From: Gemmatimonadaceae bacterium
GTDB taxonomy: Bacteria; Gemmatimonadota; Gemmatimonadetes; Gemmatimonadales; Gemmatimonadaceae
Direction: 5' to 3'
Assembly: GCA_030647905.1 (NCBI GenBank)
Contig: JAUSJA010000035.1
Span: forward strand, 1-41,839
Length of the DNA stretch: 41,839 nucleotides
The stretch's first letter is position 1. Each line of letters begins with the position of its first letter. The notes beneath the pieces are model-generated. The model was not told where the DNA came from. It did no database searches and worked only from the letters and a program-made list of their open reading frames with translations. Positions 29,231-38,715 of the stretch are shown piece by piece. The position numbers and the translations under genes were made by a program.

Positions 29231-30570
29231 GCGAACTCTCCTACCCGTGGATGGGCAGGGCGTTCGGCACACGTGCGTCCGATCGAGTAGTAGCTGAAAC
29301 CGAGCTCCGTCATCTTGGCCGGGTCGTAGAGGTTGCGGCCGTCAATGACCACCGGACGCTTCAGACATTCCTTCACACGCCCGAAGTCGGGGTGGCGGTA
29401 CTCGTTCCAGTCCGTGACAACGACGAGCGCGTCTGCACCGGCGAGAGCATCGTAGTTCGTCTCGGCGTACGCGACGCGGTCGCCGAGCTTGTGCCGCGCC
29501 TCGTTAATCGCCACCGGATCGTGGGCGCATACGGTCGCGCCCGCTGCGAGCAGGTCCTCGATCAGCGTGAGAGACGGCGCGTCGCGCATGTCGTCGGTCT
29601 GCGGCTTGAATGCGAGGCCCCACACGGCAACGTGCATACCCGTGAGGTCGTCACCGAGCGCGTGCCGCAACTTCTCGCCGAGCCGGAGCTTCTGATTCTC
29701 ATTGACCTCCTCGACGGCGCCGAGAACCTTGAGCTCCATTCCCATCTCCGCTGCTGTCCGGACGAGCGCCTTGACGTCCTTGGGGAAGCAGGAGCCGCCG
29801 TAACCAGGGCCCGGGAAAAGGAATGACGAGCCGATCCTCGAGTCGCTGCCGATTCCGCGGCGAACCATGTCCACGTTGGCGCCGACCAGCTCGCACAGGT
29901 TGGCAACCTCGTTCATGAACGAGATGCGCGTCGCCAGCATTCCGTTGGCGGCGTACTTGGTCATCTCGGCGGAAGCGATGTCCATGAAGATGATCGGCTT
30001 TCCCGTCCGGACGAACGGCGCATAGATCTCCGTCATCACGTTGCGCGCGTAGTCGCTGTCCACGCCGAGCACGACGCGGTCGGGCTTCATGAAGTCGTCC
30101 ACCTCCGCGCCTTCCTTGAGGAACTCCGGATTGCTGCACATGTGGAACGGAAAGCGCGCTTCCTTCCTGATCTCGGCGGCCACCGTTCCAGCGGTGCCGA
30201 CGGGCACGGTGGACTTGGTCACGATGACCATCTCGCGCATCATGTGCCGTCCCACTTCGCGCGCGACGGCGAGCACGTGCTGCAGGTCAGCCGAGCCGTC
30301 CTCGTCGGGCGGCGTACCCACCGCGACGAAAAGAACGTTCGCCGCCGCGATGGCGGAAGCGATGTCGGTGGTGAAAGTGAGCCGTCCGTCCTGCTGGTTG
30401 CGCTCCACGAGATCTTCGAGGCCGGGCTCGTAGATCGGAAGCACGTTGCGCTTCAGCCCTTCGATCTTCGATGCGACCACGTCTGCGCACACGACGTCAT
30501 TGCCCGTTTCGGCGAGGCACGCGCCCACCACCAGTCCGACGTATCCGGTACCGATTACTGAAATATTCAT
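29227..30570 (-). CDS. ugd: UDP-glucose 6-dehydrogenase
   Basis: Oxidises UDP-glucose to UDP-glucuronate with two NAD+, for capsule, exopolysaccharide or LPS. The 447 residues show the Rossmann GTGYVG (7-12), the SNPEFLKEGAEVDDFMKPDR hallmark near 146-165, and catalytic Cys261 in GYGGSCFPKD. It lies 15 nt after the related WbpA-like dehydrogenase and overlaps bamD by ATGA. The C-terminal tail (YYSIGRTCAERPAHPR) is typical. A different uronic-acid dehydrogenase cannot be excluded, but the SNPEF and SCFPKD pairing favours UDP-glucose. Confidence 0.94.
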   Translation of the reverse strand: MNISVIGTGYVGLVVGACLAETGNDVVCADVVASKIEGLKRNVLPIYEPGLEDLVERNQQDGRLTFTTDIASAIAAANVLFVAVGTPPDEDGSADLQHVLAVAREVGRHMMREMVIVTKSTVPVGTAGTVAAEIRKEARFPFHMCSNPEFLKEGAEVDDFMKPDRVVLGVDSDYARNVMTEIYAPFVRTGKPIIFMDIASAEMTKYAANGMLATRISFMNEVANLCELVGANVDMVRRGIGSDSRIGSSFLFPGPGYGGSCFPKDVKALVRTAAEMGMELKVLGAVEEVNENQKLRLGEKLRHALGDDLTGMHVAVWGLAFKPQTDDMRDAPSLTLIEDLLAAGATVCAHDPVAINEARHKLGDRVAYAETNYDALAGADALVVVTDWNEYRHPDFGRVKECLKRPVVIDGRNLYDPAKMTELGFSYYSIGRTCAERPAHPRVGEFA

Positions 30571-30585
30571 TAATTGCTTCGTGTA

Positions 30586-31953
30586 TCAGGCGATTGCGAG
30601 GTCGGGCCGCTTCGCGCCGGGCGCCGCGACACTTTCCGGCCGCGCGAGTCCGGCGGTGGCGTTGCGCGTGTCCACGATGACGCGCGCGAGGCGCACAACC
30701 CGCTGATAATCGATCACCGAGTGATCGGTGATGATGACCACCGCGTCCGCACGCGACAGCTCCGCGTCGGTCAGCTCCACGCTGTGGCGCTCGTGCCCGT
30801 CCTCCCTGAACGACGGCACATGCGGATCATGGTAGACGACGTCGGCGCTCTGATCCTCCAGCAGCTTGATGATGTCGAGCGCCGGGCTCTCGCGCATGTC
30901 GTCAATGTCCTTCTTGTACGCCACGCCGAGCACGAGCACCCGGCTGCCGTTGAGCGGCTTGCGCTCGGTGTTGAGCGCCTGAGCCACGCGCTTTACCACG
31001 AGGGCCGGCATCTCGCTGTTGATCTCGCTCGCCAGGTCAATGAAGCGCGTCTTGTAGTTCAGCGTCCGCATCTTCCACGCGAGATAGTGCGGATCGAGCG
31101 GAATGCAGTGGCCGCCGATTCCCGGGCCGGGAGTGAACTTCATGAAGCCGAATGGCTTCGTCGCCGCCGCATCAATCACTTCCCACACATTGACGCCCAG
31201 CTTGTCGCACACGATCTGCATCTCGTTGACGAGTCCGATGTTCACCGACCTGAATGTGTTTTCCAGCAGCTTCACCAGCTCCGCCGTCTCGGTGCTTGAC
31301 ACTGGCACGATACTCTCCAGGCACGACGCGTAAAGTGCGCTCGCGACCTCGGTGCAGGCAGCGGTTATTCCACCGACGACCTTGGGCGTGTTCTTCGTGT
31401 TCCAGACCGTATTGCCCGGGTCCACCCGCTCGGGGCTGAAGGCGAGGAAGACGTCCTCGCCAACTGTCAGTCCCGCGGATTCGAGCCGGGGTTGCATCAG
31501 CTCGCGGGTCGTCCCCGGATAAGTCGTGCTCTCGAGCACGATCAGCAGGCCCGGATGGCAGTTGCGCGCGATGGCATCGGCCGCCGCGATGACGTACGTC
31601 ATGTCGGGGTCGCGAGTCTTCGCCAGCGGTGTCGGCACAGCGATGGATATCGCATCCATCTCCCGGAGCCGCGACTCGTCCGACGTCGCCTCGAACTTCC
31701 CGGACGCGATGACCGCGCCCAGCTCATCGCTCGAGACGTCCTGGATGTGCGACTTCCCTGTCGCCAGTCCGGCCACCACTCGCTCGCTCACATCGTACCC
31801 GATCACCCGGAAGCCGGCCTTGGCGAACTCGAGCGCCAGCGGCAGTCCGACATAGCCCAGTCCGACGACGCCGATACAGGCCGTCCTCCCTTCCAGCTTC
31901 TCCAGCAGCTGGCTCTTCATCGTCGTCGCGCCCTTCTTCGCCTCAGTCGCCAT
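30586..31953 (-). CDS. wbpA: UDP-N-acetylglucosamine 6-dehydrogenase (WbpA/WecC-like)
   Basis: Nucleotide-sugar dehydrogenase that oxidises the C6 hydroxyl of a UDP-N-acetylhexosamine. The 455 residues have the GLGYVGLPLA Rossmann motif (31-40), FSPERVDPGN (172-181), and catalytic Cys283 in GIGGHCIPLDPHYLAW, the form typical of WbpA/WbpO/WecC enzymes rather than of UDP-glucose dehydrogenases. Together with the aminotransferase, oxidoreductase and acetyltransferase just upstream it completes the WbpA-B-E-D set. The start at 31953 overlaps the aminotransferase by 11 nt with GAGAG upstream; M12 is an alternative. Whether the substrate is UDP-GlcNAc or UDP-ManNAc is inferred from context. Confidence 0.88.
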   Translation of the reverse strand: MATEAKKGATTMKSQLLEKLEGRTACIGVVGLGYVGLPLALEFAKAGFRVIGYDVSERVVAGLATGKSHIQDVSSDELGAVIASGKFEATSDESRLREMDAISIAVPTPLAKTRDPDMTYVIAAADAIARNCHPGLLIVLESTTYPGTTRELMQPRLESAGLTVGEDVFLAFSPERVDPGNTVWNTKNTPKVVGGITAACTEVASALYASCLESIVPVSSTETAELVKLLENTFRSVNIGLVNEMQIVCDKLGVNVWEVIDAAATKPFGFMKFTPGPGIGGHCIPLDPHYLAWKMRTLNYKTRFIDLASEINSEMPALVVKRVAQALNTERKPLNGSRVLVLGVAYKKDIDDMRESPALDIIKLLEDQSADVVYHDPHVPSFREDGHERHSVELTDAELSRADAVVIITDHSVIDYQRVVRLARVIVDTRNATAGLARPESVAAPGAKRPDLAIA

Positions 31954-33055
31954 AGAACTCTCTCACGGCCTCGATGACTTCGTCGAGCTGCCCCGTGGTC
32001 AGCTCGGGATAGATCGGGAGCGAGATGACCTCCCTCGCCGCCTTCTCGCTCTCCGGGAAAGCGCCCTCCGAGTATCCGAGATACGCAAAGCAGGGCTGGA
32101 GGTGCAGTGGAAGCGGATAATACACGGAGCTCCCGATTCCCTTCGACTTGAGACGCTCCTGCAGCTCGTCGCGGCGCGGTACGCGCAGCGTGTACTGGTT
32201 GTAGATGGACACGTTGGCAGGATCGATTACCGGCGTCCTTGCGTCGGCGAGCCCCGAGAACGCCGAGTTGTAGTACTCGGCGTTTCTGCGCCGTGCCGCG
32301 CTCCAGCTCTCGAGGTGCGGCAGCTTGGCAAGCAAGACCGCGGCCTGCAGCGCGTCGAGCCGGCTGTTGTATCCGACCTCGTCGTGATAGTACGTCTTCA
32401 TTCCGCCGTGGACGCGGAGACGCCTCAGCCGCGCGGCGAGCCCTTCGTCCTGCGTCACAATCATCCCGCCGTCGCCGTAACCGCCGAGATTCTTCGAGGG
32501 AAAGAAGCTGAACGTTCCGATCGTCGCCGCTTCTCCGGCACGCACGGTTCGGCCTCCAATCTGTCGAGTGGCGCCGATGGACTGCGCGGCATCCTCGATG
32601 ATCGGCATCCCCGGAATGGCCGCGGCGACCGCGTCCATGGGCGCGATCTGGCCGAAAAGATCCACCGGAATCACCGCTTTCGTGCGAGCGGTGACGGCCG
32701 ACGCCGCCGACTGCGGCGAGATGTTGAAGGTGTCTGGATCTATGTCGGCGAACACGGGGCGCGCGCCGACGTTATGGATGGCGCCGGCGGTCGCGAAGAA
32801 TGTGAACGGGGTCGTCACTATCTCGTCGCCGTGCCGGACGTCAAGCGCGCGCAGCGCCAGCAGCAGCGCGTCGGTGCCGTTGGCGCAGCCGATGGCGAAC
32901 TTCGTGTTCGACAGCGCCGCAACGGCGTTTTCCAGCCGCTCGACGGGCGATCCGAGGATGAACGCCTGATCGTCCACGACCTGCATCATCGCGGCGACTA
33001 CGTCGGCGCGGATCGTGGCGTGCTGGGCGCGAAGGTCTAGGAGAGGAACGGCCAT
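31943..33055 (-). CDS. wbpE: DegT/DnrJ/EryC1-family sugar aminotransferase (WbpE-like)
   Basis: PLP-dependent transaminase acting on a nucleotide-linked keto sugar; in the Wbp pathway it makes the 3-amino sugar from the 3-keto intermediate. The 370 residues contain NGTDALLLALRAL (59-71), DLFGQIAPMDA, the PLP-phosphate site EDAAQSIGA (154-162) and the Schiff-base Lys188 in FFPSKNLGGYGDGG. The length is standard. It starts 37 nt after the oxidoreductase gene and overlaps the dehydrogenase by 11 nt. Confidence 0.92.
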   Translation of the reverse strand: MAVPLLDLRAQHATIRADVVAAMMQVVDDQAFILGSPVERLENAVAALSNTKFAIGCANGTDALLLALRALDVRHGDEIVTTPFTFFATAGAIHNVGARPVFADIDPDTFNISPQSAASAVTARTKAVIPVDLFGQIAPMDAVAAAIPGMPIIEDAAQSIGATRQIGGRTVRAGEAATIGTFSFFPSKNLGGYGDGGMIVTQDEGLAARLRRLRVHGGMKTYYHDEVGYNSRLDALQAAVLLAKLPHLESWSAARRRNAEYYNSAFSGLADARTPVIDPANVSIYNQYTLRVPRRDELQERLKSKGIGSSVYYPLPLHLQPCFAYLGYSEGAFPESEKAAREVISLPIYPELTTGQLDEVIEAVREFYGD

Positions 33056-33092
33056 ATTTCGGGAGAAGGCATAGCCTGTAAAGATGACTGGT

Positions 33093-34139
33093 TCATACCT
33101 TCAGCGGGAGCGGCACGTCGCCCCCCGTCTTCGCGGATTCGTAGATGCCGAGGATGAGCTCGAGCGACTTGCGCCCGGCGCGGCCATCGGTGTCGGGCCT
33201 GGCGTCCCCGCGCAGCACGGCCAGCACGTTCCGGTAGTACCCCTCGTGCCCGTAGCCGTACACGTTCGGCGGATTGCTGTCGGCTGAATTCACCAGCTCG
33301 TCGTCGGGATCGCTGTCGGCGAATTCCCAGTGCTCGATCCTGTTGACGGCCGTGCCGCCGATCTTCACGGTCCCCTTCTCTCCGAGAACGGTGATGGATC
33401 CCTCCAGGTTCCGGGGATAGGTGAGCATCGTCACCTCGATCACGCCGAGCGCGCCTGACCGGAATCGGAGGATGGCGACTCCGGTGTCCTCGGTCTCGAT
33501 CCGACGGGCGAGCGTCGCCGTCTTGGCCATCACGCTTTCGACCGGTCCCATCACCCACTGAATCAGGTCCACGTAATGCGACGCCTGATTCATGAACGCC
33601 CCGCCGTCGAACTCCCACGTTCCGCGCCACTCGGCCTGATCGTAGTACTCCTGCGGCCGGGTCCAGAACACCGTGCAGTTCGCCATGTAGAGCCGCCCGA
33701 AGCGTCCCTTGTCCACCGCCCGTTTGAGCATCTGAACGGGAACGTTCAGCCGATTCTGCTTCACGACGAACAGGTGGACGTGAGCCGCGTCGCACGCATG
33801 TACGAGCTTGTCGGCGCTGCGAAGCGAGATTGACATCGGCTTCTCGGTCACGACGTGCTTTCCCGCCTGCGCCGCCATGACCCCCTGGGCGGCATGCAGT
33901 CCCGAAGGCGTCGCAATCGTCACCACGTCGCATTCGACTTCAGCGAGCATCTTCTCATACGAAGTGAACCACGAAATTCCCAGCGGCTCGGCGATCGCGC
34001 GCGCGCGGGCTGCATCGTTGTCACACGCGGCCACGAGCTGGAGCCCGTCAACACGCGCGATCGCCTCGACGTGATTCCTGCTGATCCGTCCGCACCCCAC
34101 GAGCGCGATGCGGAATGTCCGTCCGGGTTCCTCACTCAA
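33093..34139 (-). CDS. wbpB: Gfo/Idh/MocA oxidoreductase (WbpB-like)
   Basis: NAD-dependent sugar oxidoreductase; WbpB oxidises C3 of UDP-GlcNAc-uronate. The 348-residue product has the Rossmann [12 protein letters not shown] (12-23), the family EKPMS motif ([18 protein letters not shown]), and an acceptor domain with [21 protein letters not shown], matching the conserved GG-x(5)-H pattern of the family. The frame is open for 53 more codons upstream, but those lie inside the acetyltransferase gene. The TTG at 34139 overlaps that gene's stop as TTGA and puts the Rossmann strand at residue 10. An earlier start is therefore unlikely. Confidence 0.9.
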   Translation of the reverse strand: MSEEPGRTFRIALVGCGRISRNHVEAIARVDGLQLVAACDNDAARARAIAEPLGISWFTSYEKMLAEVECDVVTIATPSGLHAAQGVMAAQAGKHVVTEKPMSISLRSADKLVHACDAAHVHLFVVKQNRLNVPVQMLKRAVDKGRFGRLYMANCTVFWTRPQEYYDQAEWRGTWEFDGGAFMNQASHYVDLIQWVMGPVESVMAKTATLARRIETEDTGVAILRFRSGALGVIEVTMLTYPRNLEGSITVLGEKGTVKIGGTAVNRIEHWEFADSDPDDELVNSADSNPPNVYGYGHEGYYRNVLAVLRGDARPDTDGRAGRKSLELILGIYESAKTGGDVPLPLKV

Positions 34140-34768
34140 CTGCCGCTCACTCTTTCGATGGTCTCGCCCATGTTTTTGTAGCTCGTCCCGCACGCTGAGC
34201 AGGTCATGATCTTTGCGTCTGCGTCTGCGTCTGCGTTCGCCTCTGCGTCTCTGCGTGGCGCAGCCCTCTGCGCCTCGAGCTTCACCCCGCACTGGCACAT
34301 CCAGCCGATCCTGCGCCCCGGCACGCCAACGACGAGCGCGTAGGCAGGAACGTCAGCGGTGACGACGCTCCCCGCTCCAATGAACGCGTACTCCCCGAGG
34401 GTCACGCCGCACACGATCGTCGCGTTGGCGCCAATGCTCGCACCGCGCTTCACGAGCGTCCTGCGGTACTCGTCCTTCCGGGACACATGGCTGCGCGGAT
34501 TGATGACGTTCGTGAACACCATGGATGGCCCGCAGAAAACGTCGTCCTCGAGCTCGACCGCATCGTAGACCGAAACGTTGTTCTGGATCTTCACGTTGTT
34601 GCCGATGCGAACGTCGTTCATCACGACGACGTTCTGACCGAGGGAGCATCTCTCGCCGATCACGGCGCCGCCGTTCACGTGACAGAAGTGCCAGATCTTT
34701 GTGCCGGCACCGATTACGGCGCCGTTGTCCACGTACGCCGATTCGTGTATGAATGGCTGGTCGCTCAC
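34136..34768 (-). CDS. wbpD: Hexapeptide-repeat N-acetyltransferase (WbpD-like) with split C-terminal zinc ribbon
   Basis: Left-handed beta-helix transferase of the WbpD type, which N-acetylates the 3-amino group to finish UDP-2,3-diacetamido-2,3-dideoxy-glucuronate. The 210 residues carry hexapeptide repeats over about 10-150 ([36 protein letters not shown]). After [11 protein letters not shown] come C158-x-C160, then C190-x2-C193, which could bind zinc. The ligand pairs are separated by a low-complexity stretch (about 170-186) ending [10 protein letters not shown], encoded by a GCGTCT hexamer array (34215-34263). The GTG at 34768 overlaps the carB stop as GTGA; the upstream in-frame ATG lies inside carB. 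Confidence 0.9.
   Translation of the reverse strand: MSDQPFIHESAYVDNGAVIGAGTKIWHFCHVNGGAVIGERCSLGQNVVVMNDVRIGNNVKIQNNVSVYDAVELEDDVFCGPSMVFTNVINPRSHVSRKDEYRRTLVKRGASIGANATIVCGVTLGEYAFIGAGSVVTADVPAYALVVGVPGRRIGWMCQCGVKLEAQRAAPRRDAEANADADADAKIMTCSACGTSYKNMGETIERVSGS
34215..34263. repeat. GCGTCT hexamer array translated inside the acetyltransferase
   Basis: Three perfect gcgtct units followed by degenerate gcgttcgcctctgcgtctct units within the coding region. On the coding strand they read as GCAGAC and give alternating Ala-Asp. The length is a multiple of three overall, as the frame stays open on both sides. The array resembles the cgcagagacgcag-type repeats dispersed in intergenic DNA of environmental bacteria. 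Confidence 0.85.
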
Positions 34769-37700
34769 GTGGTCGCCCCCGTCGCCAGCTCCGAGTGCCA
34801 TTCCTGGATGGACCGCACTTCCGGCTCCTGGGAGCGCATGGACTCGATTGCGTCGCACGCGGCCGCCGCCGCCGAAAGCGTCGTCGTGTACGCCACACCG
34901 TGCGCGATCGCCGCCTGTCGCAGCGTATAGTCGTCCTGCTGCGCATGCTTTCCGAACGGCGTGTTGATGAGCATCTGCACGTCGCCGTTCAGGATGAGAT
35001 CTATGCCGTGCGGCCTTCCCTCATGCACCTTGAATACGCGCGACACGGGAATTCCACTGGCGCTCAGGTACCGCGCCGTTCCCTCGGTGCCGAGGAGACT
35101 GAATCCCATTTCGTGGAAGCGGCGCGCGATGGGGACCACCGCCTTCTTGTCGAAGTCGTTGACGGTGAGAAGGATCGTCCCCTTCGACGGGAGACGGTTG
35201 TCCGCCGCGAGCTGCGCCTTTGCGAACGCCGTGCCGAATGACGACGCGACTCCCATGACCTCACCGGTAGAGCGCATCTCCGGCCCGAGGATCGGATCGA
35301 ACTCGCGGAACTTGGCGAACGGGAACACCGCCTCCTTCACCGATATGTATTCGGGCACAATCTCCTCGGTGAAGCCCATGTCGGCGAGCTTCTCGCCCAG
35401 CATTGTGCGCGCGGCGAGGGCGGCGAGAGGCACACCGATCGCCTTCGAGACGAACGGAACCGTCCGGCTTGCGCGGGGATTCACCTCCAGCACGTAAACG
35501 TTGCCGTCCTTGATTGCATACTGGACATTTATCAGCCCGATCACGCCGAGCGCCTTCGCGAACGCGACGGTGTGGTCGCGCATCGTCTGCATGTCCTCTT
35601 CGCCGATGCGATACGGCGGCAGCACGCAGGCCGAGTCTCCGGAATGGATGCCCGCGTCCTCGATGTGCTGCATGATGCCGCCGATCACGACGGTCTCTCC
35701 GTCGGCGAGGGCGTCGACGTCGGCTTCGAACGCGTCCTCGAGAAACCGGTCAATGAGCACCGGCCTTTCCTCGGATACGCGGGCGGCACGCTCGAAATAA
35801 TGCTCGAGCGACGGCGCGTCGTACACGATCTCCATCGCCCGCCCGCCAAGTACGTACGACGGGCGTACGAGCACGGGATACCCGATCCTCTCGGCAACGG
35901 CGACGGCTTCGGCGACGTTGGTCGCCGTGCCGTTGGGCGGCTGCATGACGCCAAGCTTCCGCGCGATGGCATCGAAGCGCCGCCGGTCTTCGGCGGTGTC
36001 GATCGCGTCGGAGGACGTTCCGAGAATCGTCACTCCCGCCGCCTCGAGCCCGTGCGTGAGCTTGAGCGGAGTCTGCCCGCCGAGCTGCACGATCACGCCG
36101 AGCGGCCTTTCCCGCTCGACGATCTCGAGAACGTGCTCGAGGGTGAGGGGCTCGAAGTACAGCTTGTCCGAGATGTCGAAGTCGGTGGAGACAGTTTCAG
36201 GATTCGAGTTGATCATGATCGTCTCGTAACCCTGGTCCCGAAGCGCAAGCGAGGCGCGGACGCAGCAGTAATCGAATTCAACTCCCTGCCCGATGCGATT
36301 GGGCCCGCTGCCGAGAATCACGACCGACTTCCGGCCGGAACGCGGCGCCTCGTCCTCCTCGTCATAGCTGCTGTAGAGGTAGGGGGTGGCCGACGGAAAC
36401 TCGCCCGCGCACGTGTCCACCATCTTGTAAGCCGGCCTGACGCCCAGGTCCCAGCGGTGACGGCGAACCGCTTCCTCCGTGCTGTCCCGCAAAGCGGCGA
36501 GCTGGCGGTCGGAAAACCCCATGCGCTTCATGCGGCGCATCTCGTCCGCGCCAACCTTTCCGAGCGCGGAGAACTCGTTCTCGGCCGCGACCAGCTCTTC
36601 CATCTGCGAGAGGAACCACGGATCGATCTGCGTCAGCTCGTGGATTTCCTTCGTCGTCATGCCCGCGTCGAATGCGCGCTTGATCTGATAGATCCGTTCC
36701 GGCGTCGGCTGCCTGAGCGCGCCGCGAAGTGCCTCGATGGAATCGTCGGGCAGACGGTCATCCGCGAGGAGCGCGCCGGTGGCCCAGCCCGGGCGGTCCG
36801 TTTCGAGAGCACGCAGTCCTTTCTGCAGCGCCTCCTTGAACGTCCGCCCGATGGCCATGGACTCGCCGACGGATTTCATCTGCGTCGTGAGCTGCGGATT
36901 GGCGGCGGTGAACTTCTCGAAGGCGAACCGCGGGCACTTGACGACGACGTAGTCGAGCACCGGCTCGAACGACGCTGGTGTCGTCTTCGTGATGTCGTTG
37001 GGGATCTCGTCGAGCCGGTATCCGACCGCAAGCTTGGCGCCGATGCGCGCGATCGGGAAGCCCGTCGCCTTTGACGCGAGCGCGGACGACCGCGACACGC
37101 GCGGGTTCATCTCGATCACCAGCATCTCGCCATTGGCTGGATTGACTGCGAACTGGATGTTGCAGCCACCCGCCTCGACGCCGATCTCGCGGATGACGGC
37201 GACCGCCGCGTCGCGCATCTTCTGGTACTCGCGGTCAGTGAGCGTCATTGCCGGCGCCACCGTGATCGAGTCGCCCGTGTGCACTCCCATCGGATCGATG
37301 TTCTCGATCGAGCAGACGATGACGACGTTGTCCGCTCCGTCGCGCATCACCTCGAGCTCGAACTCCTTCCAGCCGATGACGCTGCGCTCGACGAGCACCT
37401 GGCTCACCGGCGAGAGCTCGAGTCCGCGGCGCACGATCTCCTCGTACTCATCGCGGTTGTAGGCGATTCCGCCGCCGGTTCCGCCGAGCGTGAACGCCGG
37501 GCGGATGATCGCCGGAAAGTCGACCATCTCGACGAGCGCAAGCGCCTCGTCGAATGTCGTCGCGATCCCGCCCTGCGGCACCGCCAGCCCGATCCGCCGC
37601 ATCGCATCGGCGAACTGTCCCCTGTCCTCGGCCATCGCGATCGCGCGGGCGTCGGCGCCGATGAGTTGAACGCCGTACTTCGCGAGCACCCCGTTCTCGT

Positions 37701-38007
37701 GGAGCCTCATCGCGACATTGAGGGCGGTCTGCCCGCCCATCGTCGGGAGGAGAGCGTCGGGGCGCTCCTTCTCGATCACCAGCTCGACGTACTCGGGGGT
37801 GACCGGCTCGATGTAGGTTCGGTCGGCGAACTCCGGGTCGGTCATGATCGTCGCCGGGTTCGAGTTCACGAGGATGACCTCGTAACCCTCTTCCGTCAGC
37901 GCCTTGGCCGCTTGAGTGCCGGAGTAGTCGAACTCCGCTCCCTGCCCGATAACGATCGGGCCGGAACCGATGAGGAGGATGCGGTGGAGATCATCGCGAC
38001 GGGGCAT
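34765..38007 (-). CDS. carB: Carbamoyl-phosphate synthase large subunit CarB
   Basis: CarB makes carbamoyl phosphate from bicarbonate, ammonia (delivered by CarA) and two ATP, for pyrimidines and arginine. The 1080 residues contain two homologous halves, each with an N-terminal nucleotide-binding start: [17 protein letters not shown] near 14-30 and [16 protein letters not shown] near 568-583. ATP-grasp domains follow in each half, and the C-terminal MGS-like allosteric domain covers about 940-1080 ([29 protein letters not shown]). The stop overlaps the acetyltransferase GTG. carA is not adjacent. The gene starts downstream of the ribosomal-operon terminator, so it has its own promoter, not visible with certainty. 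Confidence 0.97.
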   Translation of the reverse strand: MPRRDDLHRILLIGSGPIVIGQGAEFDYSGTQAAKALTEEGYEVILVNSNPATIMTDPEFADRTYIEPVTPEYVELVIEKERPDALLPTMGGQTALNVAMRLHENGVLAKYGVQLIGADARAIAMAEDRGQFADAMRRIGLAVPQGGIATTFDEALALVEMVDFPAIIRPAFTLGGTGGGIAYNRDEYEEIVRRGLELSPVSQVLVERSVIGWKEFELEVMRDGADNVVIVCSIENIDPMGVHTGDSITVAPAMTLTDREYQKMRDAAVAVIREIGVEAGGCNIQFAVNPANGEMLVIEMNPRVSRSSALASKATGFPIARIGAKLAVGYRLDEIPNDITKTTPASFEPVLDYVVVKCPRFAFEKFTAANPQLTTQMKSVGESMAIGRTFKEALQKGLRALETDRPGWATGALLADDRLPDDSIEALRGALRQPTPERIYQIKRAFDAGMTTKEIHELTQIDPWFLSQMEELVAAENEFSALGKVGADEMRRMKRMGFSDRQLAALRDSTEEAVRRHRWDLGVRPAYKMVDTCAGEFPSATPYLYSSYDEEDEAPRSGRKSVVILGSGPNRIGQGVEFDYCCVRASLALRDQGYETIMINSNPETVSTDFDISDKLYFEPLTLEHVLEIVERERPLGVIVQLGGQTPLKLTHGLEAAGVTILGTSSDAIDTAEDRRRFDAIARKLGVMQPPNGTATNVAEAVAVAERIGYPVLVRPSYVLGGRAMEIVYDAPSLEHYFERAARVSEERPVLIDRFLEDAFEADVDALADGETVVIGGIMQHIEDAGIHSGDSACVLPPYRIGEEDMQTMRDHTVAFAKALGVIGLINVQYAIKDGNVYVLEVNPRASRTVPFVSKAIGVPLAALAARTMLGEKLADMGFTEEIVPEYISVKEAVFPFAKFREFDPILGPEMRSTGEVMGVASSFGTAFAKAQLAADNRLPSKGTILLTVNDFDKKAVVPIARRFHEMGFSLLGTEGTARYLSASGIPVSRVFKVHEGRPHGIDLILNGDVQMLINTPFGKHAQQDDYTLRQAAIAHGVAYTTTLSAAAAACDAIESMRSQEPEVRSIQEWHSELATGATT

Positions 38008-38020
38008 GGACCTAACTGCG

Positions 38021-38034
38021 GGTAGTTCTAAGTT
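38021..38034. repeat. GGTAGTTCTAAGTT motif upstream of carB
   Basis: A 14-nt exact match to the right arm of the hairpin after ssb (17089-17102). It is bracketed by aactgc (38014-38019) and gcagtt (38041-38046), a short inverted pair. It lies 14 nt upstream of the carB start, so it is in the carB leader or promoter. Confidence 0.6.
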
Positions 38035-38080
38035 GACTTTGCAGTTGCGCTTTCCTCAATCGTGTCTGGTTGGTGGGCAG

Positions 38081-38109
38081 AAAAAAGGGGAGCACGGAAC
38101 GCGCTCCCC
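38081..38109 (-). terminator. Intrinsic terminator of the ribosomal-protein operon
   Basis: On the minus strand, GGGGAGC, a 9-nt loop and GCTCCCC are followed by six T. It lies 24 nt after the rpmB stop and separates the ribosomal operon from carB. Confidence 0.92.
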
Positions 38110-38133
38110 TCTCTCGTCCGCCAAGGCAGGAAT

Positions 38134-38355
38134 CTACGCAGCCGAGACGCCACGTGGGGCACGCTGGACCTTTCCGGCGTGCAGGCAGCGGGTGCAGACC
38201 TTCACCTTGGTGATCTTCCCGTCCACCACGATGCGGGCGACCTGGAGATTCGGCTTCCACGTGCGGCGCGTCCTGTTGTTGGCGTGCGAGACGTTGTTGC
38301 CGAAAGCGACGCCCTTGTCGCACACATAGCAGCGGCTTCTGTTGATCGGTGCCAT
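38134..38355 (-). CDS. rpmB: 50S ribosomal protein L28
   Basis: Small basic large-subunit protein, 73 residues from the ATG at 38355, which is one base after the rplQ stop. The start [15 protein letters not shown] and the segment [16 protein letters not shown] are typical of L28. Cys9-x2-Cys12 and Cys54-x2-Cys57 give a complete four-cysteine zinc site, the zinc-binding form of the protein. An earlier in-frame ATG lies inside rplQ and is rejected. L28 is usually paired with L33 elsewhere; here it is the last gene after rplQ. Confidence 0.95.
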   Translation of the reverse strand: MAPINRSRCYVCDKGVAFGNNVSHANNRTRRTWKPNLQVARIVVDGKITKVKVCTRCLHAGKVQRAPRGVSAA

Positions 38356-38356
38356 G

Positions 38357-38710
38357 TCAGTCCACCAGTTCGATGCGAGCCATCTCTGCGCCATCACCCT
38401 TGCGGTGGCTGGTCTTCAGGATGCGCGTGTATCCGCCGGCGCGCGAAGCGAACTTCGGGCCGATCTCGTTGAACAGCTTGTCGTTCAGACCGCGGACCTG
38501 GACGTGACGTCCGGTGAGGCGCCGGTCATGCAGCGTGCCCGAGCGGGCCTTGGTGATCAGTCTCTCGACGAACGGACGCAGTTCTTTCGCGCGCGCCTCG
38601 GTCGTCTCGATCGCGCCGCGCTCGATCAGAGCCATGGCGAGACCTCTCATGAGGGCCAGCTTCTGCTCGGCTGTGCGCTTGAGTGAACGGCCTTTCTTAC
38701 GGTGACGCAT
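38357..38710 (-). CDS. rplQ: 50S ribosomal protein L17
   Basis: L17, 117 residues, with the family N-terminus [20 protein letters not shown] and the segment [13 protein letters not shown]. It follows rpoA by 5 nt, the classic rpoA-rplQ pair, and ends one base before rpmB. Confidence 0.97.
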   Translation of the reverse strand: MRHRKKGRSLKRTAEQKLALMRGLAMALIERGAIETTEARAKELRPFVERLITKARSGTLHDRRLTGRHVQVRGLNDKLFNEIGPKFASRAGGYTRILKTSHRKGDGAEMARIELVD

Positions 38711-38715
38711 CTCTC

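Noticed and set aside
35572-37074. 500-codon plus-strand frame in carB
   Set aside because: Antisense shadow of the well-conserved carB.
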